A stretch of DNA of 16,013 bases from Candidatus Sumerlaeota bacterium (GTDB lineage Bacteria > Sumerlaeota > Sumerlaeia > JADFCT01). The stretch spans positions 1 to 16,013 of the forward strand of contig JAPLSP010000489.1 of NCBI GenBank assembly GCA_026398575.1. The letters run 5' to 3'. The position numbers and the translations under genes were made by a program. Numbering within the stretch: the stretch's first letter is position 1; each line of letters opens with the position of its first letter. Of this stretch, positions 7,973-15,491 are shown piece after piece. Below the pieces are notes generated by a model. The model had not been told where the DNA came from and did no database searches. It saw nothing but the letters and a program-made list of their open reading frames with translations.

Positions 7973-9106
7973 CTATCTCCCGTCTTTAGTTTTTGTCAAC
8001 GCCTCATGCGCCTCTTTCAGCTGTTGGCGGATCGGCAAATGCTGCGGACATTTTTCCTCGCAGGCGCCGCACTCCACGCAGGCGTCCGCCCGCTTTCCGG
8101 TATCCCACTGGTTTGTTCCGATGGCGGCATACGCGCTGCGGGCTGAGTTCCATAAGTCATAAACCCGTCCGCGATTGTATCGCTCGAAGATTTTCGGGAT
8201 CGCCACCTCCTGCGGGCAAGACATGCAGTAATTGCATCCCGTGCAATAGAGGTCCGCCATTTTTTTGAGCCGTGCCAGATGCTCCTCCATGAGGGCGATG
8301 TCCGATCCGCTCAGCGTGAGGTCTTTGGAAGCCACGCGGATGTTTTCCTCTACCTGTTCCATCTCGCCCATGCCGGAAAGCGCCACGCTCACATTGGGAT
8401 TGGCCAGCACGAAACGCAACGCCAGCTCCGGCAGGCGCTCGATCCCGGCGACAACTCCGCTCAAGACCCGGCTGAAATCCCCCAGCCGTCCGCCGCCGAC
8501 CGGCCCCATCGCCACAATGCCGATTCCTTTCTCGCGCGCAAACGCAATCCCTTCCTCGAGCTGGCGGTCGAGCAGATTGTATTGCAGCGTGATCACCTCC
8601 GGATATTCGCTTGCGGCGATCTTTTTCAGCGCATCGTTGTTGTCATGGAACGAACAGCAGATATGGCGGATCATCTTCTGATCTTTCGCGCGCGCCATCC
8701 ACTTGCCCAGCCGCGGCTCGACCGATTCGCAGTAGCCTTTCCAGTTCATGCCGTGGTGGTTGTAGATGTCAATGCAGTCAATATCGAGGCGCTGGAGGCT
8801 GTTCTCGAGATTCGTCCACCAGGTCTTCTCGTCCTCCCCATAATAGGGATTCTTGGTGGAGACGACGATTTTTTCGCGCCAGCCTTTGAGCGCCAGGCCC
8901 ACGGCGCGCTGGCTGTCTTCGTTGCAGTAGAAAACCGCCGTGTCAATATAATTGACGCCCGCCTCGAACGCGCGATGAATCATCGGAATGGCCCGATCGC
9001 AATCCACCAGCGCATCGGCGCCCGGACCGGTCATCGGCAGGCGCATCGCGCCAAATCCAAGCTGCGAAACCTTCAATCCCGTCTTCCCCAACTCCCGATA
9101 AAGCAT
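7973..9106 (-). CDS. Aldo/keto reductase with C-terminal 4Fe-4S domain
   Basis: NAD(P)H-dependent oxidoreductase of the aldo/keto reductase superfamily, ferredoxin-fused type. The N-terminus MLYRELGKTGLKVSQLGFG is the classic AKR start. The catalytic tetrad is visible as Asp55 (YIDTA), Tyr60, Lys85 (STKNP) and His118 (YNHHG). The barrel runs to about residue 280. Two cysteine clusters follow: C288xxC291xxC294xxC297P and C343xxC346xxC349xxxC353P, enough for iron-sulfur clusters. AGGAAAG lies 7 nt before the ATG. It sits 24 nt after the glycosyltransferase gene and 6 nt before the glycoside-hydrolase-like gene, suggesting sugar or polyol redox chemistry in the same pathway. The true substrate cannot be read from sequence. 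Confidence 0.92.
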   Translation of the reverse strand: MLYRELGKTGLKVSQLGFGAMRLPMTGPGADALVDCDRAIPMIHRAFEAGVNYIDTAVFYCNEDSQRAVGLALKGWREKIVVSTKNPYYGEDEKTWWTNLENSLQRLDIDCIDIYNHHGMNWKGYCESVEPRLGKWMARAKDQKMIRHICCSFHDNNDALKKIAASEYPEVITLQYNLLDRQLEEGIAFAREKGIGIVAMGPVGGGRLGDFSRVLSGVVAGIERLPELALRFVLANPNVSVALSGMGEMEQVEENIRVASKDLTLSGSDIALMEEHLARLKKMADLYCTGCNYCMSCPQEVAIPKIFERYNRGRVYDLWNSARSAYAAIGTNQWDTGKRADACVECGACEEKCPQHLPIRQQLKEAHEALTKTKDGR

Positions 9107-9130
9107 AAGCGGTCTTTCCTTCCATGAAGT

Positions 9131-10840
9131 TTACGGCTTTCGGTATAGGAACAGAGAGGTGATTCTTGGATCGTCCTCGCGCATGCGGGGATAATACACC
9201 GCCGATTCCGGCGCGATGGGCAGCGACTCATCGCGCGTCAGAATGAACCACGTCCCCGACGGCGCGCGCTCAAACCAGGGGCGGTTATATTGCGGCGATG
9301 GCGCCAGGATCAACGGCTTGAGCGCGTCGAGCCCGCGCCCGGCGAACGCGCGTGGATCGGTTCGTTCATAAAACAGCGCCAGATAATGCGCAAAGGGGAT
9401 TTGCGACGATATAAAAATAGAAGGGGGCGGCTGGCCTTTGTGCGTGCGTTCGCGCGCCTGCCAGAGCGCCTGCTTCAGGCCGTATTGCCAATGCGAGGCG
9501 CTGAGGGCGGGATAGCGCGCAAAGAGGACATAAGCCATCGCGCCGGCATTGATGGCCAGCAGCAAGCTGAGAATGCCCGCCAGCGCCATGGCCTCGCGGC
9601 GGAAACGCGATTGGAACGACAAGATATCCGCGCCGAGTCCACAGCCGAGTATGCCCGTTCCACTCACGCCGCGCTTTACTCGCCAATCCCACACGGCAAA
9701 AAATCCGATGGACGAGATCACGCTGGGAACCGGGCAGCCAACTATCGAGCGCAGCGCGTGCGGGCATTCGCGTGTCAGGGCGGCGGGAATGGGCGCCAGC
9801 AACAACCAAGCTAGAAGTAGCCAATCTTCCCGCCGACGCCGCCACAACATTGAAATCAACCCCGCAATAAAAAACGGCGCCTCCAGTTGCAGCATGATTC
9901 CAAATCCGGGAAGCGAATGCCGCAACTCCGGATCGCCTTTGATGAAAAGATAGTCCGGCGAAAAATGACTGAAATAGTTCCGAAGAAAAAGCGCCGCTGT
10001 CTCGGTAAGCGGCGCGTCGGGCGAAAAAATCGAGACGCGTGAAAATCGTTCGGCGCCCTGCTGAGTGGATTGCATGAAAAACAACGCGGCCACAATGGCG
10101 ATGAAGATTGCGCCCGAAGCAACGCCGCCCAGTATTGCGCCCGAAGCGACGCCGGATGCGGAGCGAGAGCGGAGTGACGGCCACGCGCAGGCGATCATGA
10201 CCGCCGCCAGCAACGGAATCACGAGTCGCGCTGGATCATAAGCATAGGCCGCCATCCCAAGCGCAAAAGCGGCCAGCGGCCAGCGCCAGCGGGAAGCGGG
10301 AGAGTCGCGCGCTCCCCAGAAGAGCCAAATCCCCGCGCAGGCAAACAACGGTACGAAGACGCCCTGCGCAGCCCAACGGCTGAAAAGGACGTGCCATGGC
10401 GAGACGGCCAGCAGCGCCGCCGCCAGCAGCGCCTTGCGCCGGTCGCCCGTCAACGAGAACGTCAAAAGGAAGCACAGCGCCACGCCGCCCAATCCCGCCA
10501 GCGCCGCCGGCAAGCGCGTCGTCCATTCATTCAGCCCGAACAAGCCCACGAACGGCGCGGCGGCGTATTGATAGACGGCGGAGGTCAGCGAGCCGGGCGT
10601 TTGGATAAAAAGGGGCCAGCGATGAAACTGCGGGGCGCCGCTGCGCGCGTCCAGCTCCGTATAGCCTCCCAACCGCGCCAGCGACCAGGCCGTGTAGCCT
10701 TTTTCAGCCTCGTCGCGAAAAAGAGCCGGCGGATTCGATCCAAGCGCCACCAGCCGCAATAGCGCAGCGGCGATCAGGATGACGGCGAGGATCGCAAGAA
10801 CGATCCGTTGAGAGTTCCGAGTTCTGAGTTCCAAGTTCAT
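9131..10840 (-). CDS. GT-C family membrane glycosyltransferase (PMT/ArnT-like)
   Basis: Polytopic inner-membrane glycosyltransferase of the GT39/GT83 (PMT_2) type, which transfers a sugar from a polyprenyl-phosphate donor to protein or lipid on the outer face. The first membrane helix (about residues 13-33) is followed by the family's catalytic acidic pair in FRDEAEKGY (Asp43, Glu44), then many Leu/Ala-rich helices, and a hydrophilic C-terminal external domain ending in FLYRKP. The frame is open to 11113, but the extra 91 codons cross G+C-rich repeat DNA and look like repeat translation, so the ATG at 10838-10840 was chosen even though its ribosome binding site is weak. The region coding the first residues is a heptamer-like GAGTTCC repeat (10811-10836). 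Probably first gene of a three-gene operon with the reductase and the hydrolase-like protein. Substrate unknown. Confidence 0.85.
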   Translation of the reverse strand: MNLELRTRNSQRIVLAILAVILIAAALLRLVALGSNPPALFRDEAEKGYTAWSLARLGGYTELDARSGAPQFHRWPLFIQTPGSLTSAVYQYAAAPFVGLFGLNEWTTRLPAALAGLGGVALCFLLTFSLTGDRRKALLAAALLAVSPWHVLFSRWAAQGVFVPLFACAGIWLFWGARDSPASRWRWPLAAFALGMAAYAYDPARLVIPLLAAVMIACAWPSLRSRSASGVASGAILGGVASGAIFIAIVAALFFMQSTQQGAERFSRVSIFSPDAPLTETAALFLRNYFSHFSPDYLFIKGDPELRHSLPGFGIMLQLEAPFFIAGLISMLWRRRREDWLLLAWLLLAPIPAALTRECPHALRSIVGCPVPSVISSIGFFAVWDWRVKRGVSGTGILGCGLGADILSFQSRFRREAMALAGILSLLLAINAGAMAYVLFARYPALSASHWQYGLKQALWQARERTHKGQPPPSIFISSQIPFAHYLALFYERTDPRAFAGRGLDALKPLILAPSPQYNRPWFERAPSGTWFILTRDESLPIAPESAVYYPRMREDDPRITSLFLYRKP

Positions 10841-10930
10841 ACAAGGGATCGCGAGAGCAAGAGGATAACATTCGCTGCTCCGCAAGCCCAAGTATGCCCG
10901 CAAGAGAAGGCCGGGATCAATCGCTATCCC

Positions 10931-11105
10931 CTGGGAGCGCGGGCGTCCTCGCCCGCAAACGCAAGGTAACCAAGCCGCCGGCGCAAACGGGAACGCCGGA
11001 GCTCTCAGACGAAGCCGCCCGTACTCGCGGAGGCGGGCGAGGACGCCCGCGCTCTCAGGCGCCGCCCGCGTTCGCGAGGGCGGGCGGAGACGCCCGCGCT
11101 CCCAG
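10931..11105. repeat. Three REP-like G+C-rich hairpin repeats
   Basis: Three copies of a palindromic core GCGGGCG-N4-CGCCCGC occur at 10939-10956 (loop TCCT), 11033-11050 (loop AGGA) and 11080-11097 (loop GAGA). Each has a flank of the GAGCGC or GCGCTC(T/C)CAG type. Copy 1 is in the opposite orientation to copies 2 and 3. They fill most of the divergent intergenic region between the glycosyltransferase and the AI-2E permease. This is the structure of a dispersed REP/BIME-like family. They could end or stabilise transcripts but leave little room for a conventional promoter. Confidence 0.75.
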
Positions 11106-11304
11106 CGAAACATGCAATTCTACGCTGGATTCGGGTGGCAAGATGGCGCCATAATGCGTCGTTGGATGGGACGCAGGAAGTCAACCTCAAGGCTCAGAGA
11201 TTCATCCGCAAGGCTCGCTGCCTTGAGACGTTGACATGGGTTCGCGGTCGCATCTCGCGCGAGCCGCCCATTCACATTCGCGCTGCTGGAGGCGCTCTCA
11301 CAAT

Positions 11305-12540
11305 ATGCCCTTCAATGTCGAGCTTTTCTACCAGCACAATCGCCGCATCATGACGTGGCTCATTTTCGTCGCGCTGCTGTGGATGATGCGACCCTATTTC
11401 GGGTTGATTTTTTTAACGTTCGTTTTCGGCTTTGTTGCCGCCTCGCTCGTCGGTTTGTGTCAGCGCTTCCTGCGATTGCCGCGCCGCATGGCGATTGTCA
11501 CGGTCTATGTTTGCTTTCTCGCCGCCCTGACTTCCTTTGTCAGCATCGTCGTGCCGCAGGTCGGGCGCGAAGCGGGGCATCTGATCAAGAATCTGGATAA
11601 AATCGAGAAGAGCGTCAATGAACTGAAAGACTCGATAGATAACAAATATCCAGCCTTGGGACAGGCCATCACGGGCTATTTGCGCGGCGCCATTCCGGCC
11701 ACAGAGGGCGCGCCGGATGATGGAAGCATAGGGCTGCCGCCGGATGATGAAAGCATAGGGCTGCCGCAGGACGAAGATGTAATCCTCATCCGGCGGTTTA
11801 TCCAGTACCTGGGCAGCGCCATCAACGACAAGGCGCCCTCCCTGCTCAAGGCCTTCGGCGGCGGTTCCTTCACCATGCTTTTGGCGCTGCTGTTCAGTTT
11901 CCTGATCTCGATGGATCTGGCCCGGCTGACACAGACGATCGAGAGCCTGAAGCTGTCGCGGCTGAGCAGCTTTTATGAGCAAACAGCTGCGCCGGTGATT
12001 CGCTTTGGCGTGATTGTAGGCCGCGCGATGCAGGCGCAGGCCATGATCGCCTGCGTCAACACGGCTCTGACGTTGATCGGATTGATCATATTCGGGATTC
12101 CATCGCTGACGATGCTATCGTTGATCGTGTTCCTGTGCAGCTTCATCCCCGTGCTGGGCGTATTCATCTCCACCACGCCCTTGGTTCTGGTGGCGCTCAA
12201 CGCGGGCGGCGTGAATCTGGCAGTCCTGGCGATCAGCCTGGTTGTCTTCATCCATATCATTGAGGCTTATCTGCTCAATCCGATAATCTACGGCCACCAC
12301 CTCAAACTCAATCCCGTCCTGGTGCTCATTATCCTTTACGTGGGCCATCACACATTCGGCATCTGGGGGATGCTGCTGGGAGTGCCCGTGGCTTATTATT
12401 TCATCTACGACGTTTTCGGCGTGCCGATATGGCAGGAAAAAGCCCTGGCCACAAAAATCGCCGGCCCTCCCGTGGCCAGCCCGCCGCAAACAGAACAGCC
12501 CGCGTCTCCGCCCGCAATCTCCGACGAAGACAAAACTTGA
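11305..12540 (+). CDS. AI-2E family transporter (PerM/TqsA-like permease)
   Basis: 411-aa inner-membrane permease of the AI-2E exporter superfamily. GGAGG at 11288-11292 lies 12 nt before the ATG; the frame is open back to 11236, but that stretch is not family-like. Typical layout: paired N-terminal helices (about 15-50), a third helix (62-84), a long polar segment with a helical LIKNLDKIEKSVNELKDS stretch, then C-terminal helices from about 188. Family landmarks include GRAMQAQAMIACVN (239-252), FIPVLGVFISTTP (280-292) and EAYLLNPIIYG (320-330). A short Pro-rich tail ends the protein. Members export autoinducer-2 or act in ion or osmotic transport, so quorum signalling should not be assumed. 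It stands alone, facing away from the glycosyltransferase operon. A duplicated 27-bp segment enlarges its polar loop. Confidence 0.9.
   Translation: MPFNVELFYQHNRRIMTWLIFVALLWMMRPYFGLIFLTFVFGFVAASLVGLCQRFLRLPRRMAIVTVYVCFLAALTSFVSIVVPQVGREAGHLIKNLDKIEKSVNELKDSIDNKYPALGQAITGYLRGAIPATEGAPDDGSIGLPPDDESIGLPQDEDVILIRRFIQYLGSAINDKAPSLLKAFGGGSFTMLLALLFSFLISMDLARLTQTIESLKLSRLSSFYEQTAAPVIRFGVIVGRAMQAQAMIACVNTALTLIGLIIFGIPSLTMLSLIVFLCSFIPVLGVFISTTPLVLVALNAGGVNLAVLAISLVVFIHIIEAYLLNPIIYGHHLKLNPVLVLIILYVGHHTFGIWGMLLGVPVAYYFIYDVFGVPIWQEKALATKIAGPPVASPPQTEQPASPPAISDEDKT
11713..11766 (+). repeat. Two-copy 27-bp in-frame tandem duplication
   Basis: Units 11713-11739 and 11740-11766 are identical except for one base (GGA to GAA), encoding PDDGSIGLP then PDDESIGLP in the extracytoplasmic or polar loop of the permease. 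The near-identity indicates a recent replication-slippage duplication that kept the frame. Confidence 0.85.
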
Positions 12541-12555
12541 AGGTTGCAGTCAGCC

Positions 12556-12579
12556 AAAAGAGGATCTGCTTTGATCCTC
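12556..12579 (-). terminator. Possible terminator of the chagasin-domain gene
   Basis: GAGGATC (12560-12566) and GATCCTC (12573-12579) form a perfect 7-bp stem with a 6-nt loop. Read on the minus strand the stem is followed by TTTT (12556-12559), suiting the minus-strand gene that ends at 12691. On the + strand it lies 20 bp after the permease stop but lacks a T-run. The T-run is short, so confidence is moderate. Confidence 0.45.
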
Positions 12580-12596
12580 AAGCAATAATCTTTGTG

Positions 12597-12659
12597 CTCC
12601 TTGCGATCCTTGCGGTTATTCCGGTCCTTGCAGTCCTTGTGGTCCTTGCGGTCCTTGCG
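12597..12659. repeat. Degenerate 9-bp tandem repeat between convergent genes
   Basis: Seven consecutive 9-bp units of the type GTCCTTGCG run from 12597 to 12659. The last two are identical and the third (GTTATTCCG) is the most diverged. They lie between the convergent permease and chagasin-domain genes. Translated on the + strand they give an artificial Val/Leu/Ala run that should not be taken for a membrane protein. Confidence 0.75.
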
Positions 12660-12690
12660 GTCTTTTGTTCCCCTCGCTCAACCGCAAAAC

Positions 12691-13329
12691 TCATGATGCC
12701 TTTTTCACGACTACCGTGCAAGTGAAGGTTTTAATTGGTGGAGTTTCCTTCTCCCACGGGCGCCGGTATTCGAGCGTGATTTTTGATGTTCCTTCTTTCT
12801 TCGCAGAAAAAGTGAAAACAAACTCGCCGCCCGCGCCCACCAGTCTTTGCGCGTCCGGTCGTTTCGCATTGTCTGTCACGTATTCAGGCTTGCCAGCGGA
12901 TTCAACGGCAGCGCCCTCGATTTTCGGATCGCTCCAGGAATAACCCGTCGTGGGATTGCCTTTGAGGCGGACGCGCAACTGCTGCCCGACCTCCAGAGTG
13001 ACAGTTTGGCCTGATGCCGACAGGTCGAGCTCCTGCGCCGGTTTCAGGGCGCTTGTCTGGGAGGTGGCGCCAGGAGTAGGCGCCGGCGCAGGCCCTGACT
13101 TGACAAGTTTCATCCGGCAGGCTTCGCACTCTCCCAGTTTCTTGCTGCAAGCGGGACACAACTTCTTGGCGCCGCTGCTCGTGGCCGCGCCGCATTCCGC
13201 GCACTTGCCGATGTTCGCGATGAACATCATCCCTTTGCATTTTTCGCAGAGCTCCGCGCGCGCCGCGGCGCCATCGAGCATCAACGCCGAAACAGAGAAC
13301 GCAACAAAAAGAATCGCAGGCTTTATCAT
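12691..13329 (-). CDS. Secreted zinc-ribbon-like/chagasin (I42) cysteine protease inhibitor
   Basis: 212-aa exported protein. Residues 1-25 are a signal peptide ending AAARA. Residues 28-71 hold four CxxC pairs (Cys28/31, 43/46, 58/61, 68/71), a double zinc-ribbon-like pattern. A Pro/Ala linker follows (about 79-98), then a chagasin domain (about 100-210) with all three inhibitor loops: NPTTGYSW (125-132), VGAGGEF (164-170) and RRPWE (189-193). Chagasins block papain-family cysteine peptidases by inserting these loops in the active site. AAGGAGG lies 5 nt before the ATG. The gene is single and convergent with the permease. Whether the cysteines bind metal or form disulfides after export is unknown. 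The natural target could be a self-made papain-fold enzyme or a foreign protease; the giant C39-like protein at 136-4326 is one candidate, by inference only. Confidence 0.88.
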   Translation of the reverse strand: MIKPAILFVAFSVSALMLDGAAARAELCEKCKGMMFIANIGKCAECGAATSSGAKKLCPACSKKLGECEACRMKLVKSGPAPAPTPGATSQTSALKPAQELDLSASGQTVTLEVGQQLRVRLKGNPTTGYSWSDPKIEGAAVESAGKPEYVTDNAKRPDAQRLVGAGGEFVFTFSAKKEGTSKITLEYRRPWEKETPPIKTFTCTVVVKKAS

Positions 13330-13794
13330 GGCCGCCTCCTTCAGAGAATTGTATCCGTAAGCCTCTTAACCATGTGGAATGAAAACATAATTCTCACTTC
13401 AAAACTTGAATCCGTTTGCAGTTTGATTTTAGCGTTCATTAGCGTTTATCAGTGGTTGCTTGCAGGCAGTTTTTCAATGAAAAAGAATGCCGCTTCGCTG
13501 CGTGACATCCGCGTTCTCCGTGTTATCCGTGGCAAAACTTCAACCACGGATTACAGGATTACACGGATGATATGGAACGACAACATGTTGTTGTTCGGAG
13601 CATGACAAGGGCTTATCCAACTTGCGAATCCTGAATTCGCGCCAATCTCAAATCTTTTTGGCTGGCTCCTCCTGACAGAAAACAGCGAAGCAACGATCAT
13701 AAGCAGCCAGCCTCGGAAAAGCAACAGTCCAAATCGCATGAGAAGCCTTCGTTTTTAGGTTGCATCGGCACGCCGGGAAGCGGCATCAAGGCGC
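13330..13794. other. Gene-free stretch with short repeats
   Basis: About 480 bp between the divergent chagasin-domain and adenosine deaminase genes. I find no family-like protein in any frame and no RNA gene. It contains a direct repeat TAGCGTT at 13430-13436 and 13440-13446, and a hairpin at 13525-13551. It must hold the promoters of both flanking genes, but I see no convincing consensus pair. Confidence 0.5.
13525..13551. repeat. Hairpin ATCCGTGG/CCACGGAT
   Basis: ATCCGTGG (13525-13532) and CCACGGAT (13544-13551) form a perfect 8-bp stem with an 11-nt loop. After one T-T mismatch the outer TGT and ACA bases pair too. No T-run follows, so it is not a standard terminator. It may be a dispersed repeat. 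Confidence 0.5.
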
Positions 13795-13808
13795 GGGAGA
13801 AAAAAAAT

Positions 13809-15077
13809 ATGACTTCGATTCCGATGGATTTTATCCGGGCCATTCCGAAAACGGACCTGCATGTGCACCTGGATGGCTCGCTGCGTATCGCGACACTGAT
13901 CGAACTGGCGCGCGAGCAAAAATTCGTTTTGCCTTCGTTCGCCGAAGAAGGGCTGCGACGGCTCGTTTTCAAAGATCACTACAAGAATCTGGGTGAGTAT
14001 CTTCAGGGATTCGCCTACACAACGGCCGTCCTGCAAACTCCCGAAGCGCTCGAACGCGCCGCCTACGAACTGGCCGTGGATTCCTTCAGCGAAGGCGTCC
14101 GCTATATTGAGCCGCGCCTGGCGCCGCAGCTGCACATTAACGAGGAAATGGAGATGCCGGGCGCGCTGCTGGCGGTAGATCGCGGGCTGAAGCGGGCCGT
14201 CGCGGAATTCAACGCCCGTCCCGAAATACGCTCGGGCGAGGAGCCGCCTTACGCCTACGGCATCATTGTCTGCGCGATGCGGATGTTCGGGAAGGCCCAT
14301 TCGCAATACTACAAGCATTTTCTCAATGTGCATGCCTATTCGCCGGCGCGCGCCGCCTTCGGCATGGCCTCGCTCGAACTGGCGCGAGCCGTCGTGCGCA
14401 TTCGCGACGAGCATGGCGTGTCAGTGGCCGGATTCGATCTGGCGGGACAGGAGGATGGCTATCCGGCGCATGACCACATTGCGGCTTATTCCTATGCGCA
14501 TAGCCACTTCCTCAACAAGACTGTGCACGCCGGGGAAGCCTACGGGCCCGAAAGCATTTTCGAAGCCATCACGCACCTGCACGCCGACCGGATCGGCCAT
14601 GGCTATTATCTCTTCGACACCGAAAAAATCCACAGCGCGGAAATCGAAGACCGCCAGCAATACGTCCGCCGCCTGGCCGAATACATCGCCAGCCGCCGTA
14701 TCACGCTCGAAATCTGCCTCACAAGCAACCTGCAGACCAATCCTGCGCTCACCTCCATCGCAAGCCACCCGCTGCGGCGCATGTTGGAGTCGAAAATCTC
14801 GACGACCCTTTGCACGGACAACCGCCTCGTCTCCAACACAACCGTCTGCAACGAAATCGCCCTGGCCGCGAGCGAACTGGGCCTGACCGCCGGCCAGCTG
14901 CGCGAAAGCGCCTTTCAAGGTTTCAAGCGATCCTTCATGCCGTTCACTTATCTGGAAAAGCGCCAATACGTGCGGCGCATCATAGACTACTACGATGCGC
15001 TCGAGAAGCGCTGGCAAATCCAGCGAGCTCCCGACGCCGAAAACGATATGACGGACGACGCGGATGGTGAGGCGTAA
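13809..15077 (+). CDS. add: Adenosine deaminase
   Basis: Zinc enzyme converting adenosine (and deoxyadenosine) to inosine in purine salvage. All core motifs are present: HVHLDG (zinc ligands His18 and His20), GFDLAGQE (208-215), HAGE (zinc ligand His240, catalytic Glu243), RIGHG (His264) and TDN (zinc ligand Asp337). The position after the zinc Asp is Asn rather than the Asp of the animal enzyme. GGGAGA (13795-13800) lies 8 nt before the ATG; a second in-frame ATG at 13824 is less well placed. At 422 aa it is longer than the usual 330-350 aa bacterial enzyme, with extra sequence around residues 158-195 and an acidic C-terminal tail (DDADGEA). It stands alone, so no operon informs substrate choice. 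An adenine deaminase-like activity is a less likely alternative. Confidence 0.93.
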   Translation: MTSIPMDFIRAIPKTDLHVHLDGSLRIATLIELAREQKFVLPSFAEEGLRRLVFKDHYKNLGEYLQGFAYTTAVLQTPEALERAAYELAVDSFSEGVRYIEPRLAPQLHINEEMEMPGALLAVDRGLKRAVAEFNARPEIRSGEEPPYAYGIIVCAMRMFGKAHSQYYKHFLNVHAYSPARAAFGMASLELARAVVRIRDEHGVSVAGFDLAGQEDGYPAHDHIAAYSYAHSHFLNKTVHAGEAYGPESIFEAITHLHADRIGHGYYLFDTEKIHSAEIEDRQQYVRRLAEYIASRRITLEICLTSNLQTNPALTSIASHPLRRMLESKISTTLCTDNRLVSNTTVCNEIALAASELGLTAGQLRESAFQGFKRSFMPFTYLEKRQYVRRIIDYYDALEKRWQIQRAPDAENDMTDDADGEA

Positions 15078-15112
15078 ATCAAAATCATTACAACCGTCAT
15101 TTCCGAACGCGA

Positions 15113-15178
15113 AATTTCGGGAATTTCGGGGACACAAAAGGTTTCGGCAGGAGAATAAAATAGCTTGTCCCTGAAATT
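15113..15178. repeat. Inverted repeat at the junction of add and the LamG pseudogene
   Basis: AATTTCGGG is tandemly duplicated (15113-15121, 15122-15130). AATTTCGGGGACA (15122-15134) is the inverted partner of TGTCCCTGAAATT (15166-15178) with one mismatch that can pair as G-T in RNA, around a 31-nt loop. It lies about 35-100 bp after the adenosine deaminase stop and contains the LamG gene's stop codon (15177-15179, minus strand). It may be a bidirectional terminator or the edge of a small mobile repeat. Confidence 0.6.
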
Positions 15179-15491
15179 ACAGGCTGGGAGATGGGCTTGC
15201 GCTCGGGGTGGGCGTCGGCGTGGACCAGGGCGTCGGGTTGAGTTCTTCAGTGCCGCTGCCGCCGCGCCAGAGACGCCGGGCTTCGGCCTCGGTCAGCGCG
15301 CGGCTGTAGATGCGGACGTCGTCCATCGCGCCATCGAGGAATTCGCCCGTGAGGCTGTAGTCGTCGCCGATATGCAGATCCGCCGCCGTGTTGGCCATCG
15401 TTCCACCCTGGTCATAGACGCGCGTCACGGTCTGTTCGGCGCCGTTGACGAAAACGCGCTGATGATTGGACGATCCCGCCGAATCATGGAC

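Noticed and set aside
6770..8146. A 458-codon open frame on the + strand
   Set aside because: It is antisense to the hydrolase-like and reductase genes, which have a signal peptide and diagnostic catalytic and Fe-S motifs. The + frame has no recognisable domain and arises from G+C-rich codon bias.
10841..11113. N-terminal extension of the glycosyltransferase
   Set aside because: The 91 codons are Arg/Pro/Gly-rich translation of the G+C-rich hairpin repeats. The first membrane helix and catalytic DE pair follow the ATG at 10840 with normal spacing.
11305..12540. Quorum-sensing autoinducer-2 exporter as a specific function
   Set aside because: The AI-2E family covers many transport roles, and no luxS or other signalling gene is present in the window.
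12429..12725. A small hydrophobic 'membrane protein' on the + strand
   Set aside because: Its Val/Leu/Ala run is a translation of the 9-bp tandem repeat and its N-terminal half overlaps the permease gene in another frame.
13372..13605. A 77-codon open frame between the chagasin-domain and deaminase genes
   Set aside because: It crosses a direct repeat and a hairpin, has no ribosome binding site of note and resembles no protein family.
14817..14822. Asp-to-Asn change after the zinc aspartate of adenosine deaminase as an inactivating mutation
   Set aside because: The zinc-binding Asp, catalytic Glu and all histidines are intact, and from memory a TDN(R) motif also occurs in other bacterial adenosine deaminases.
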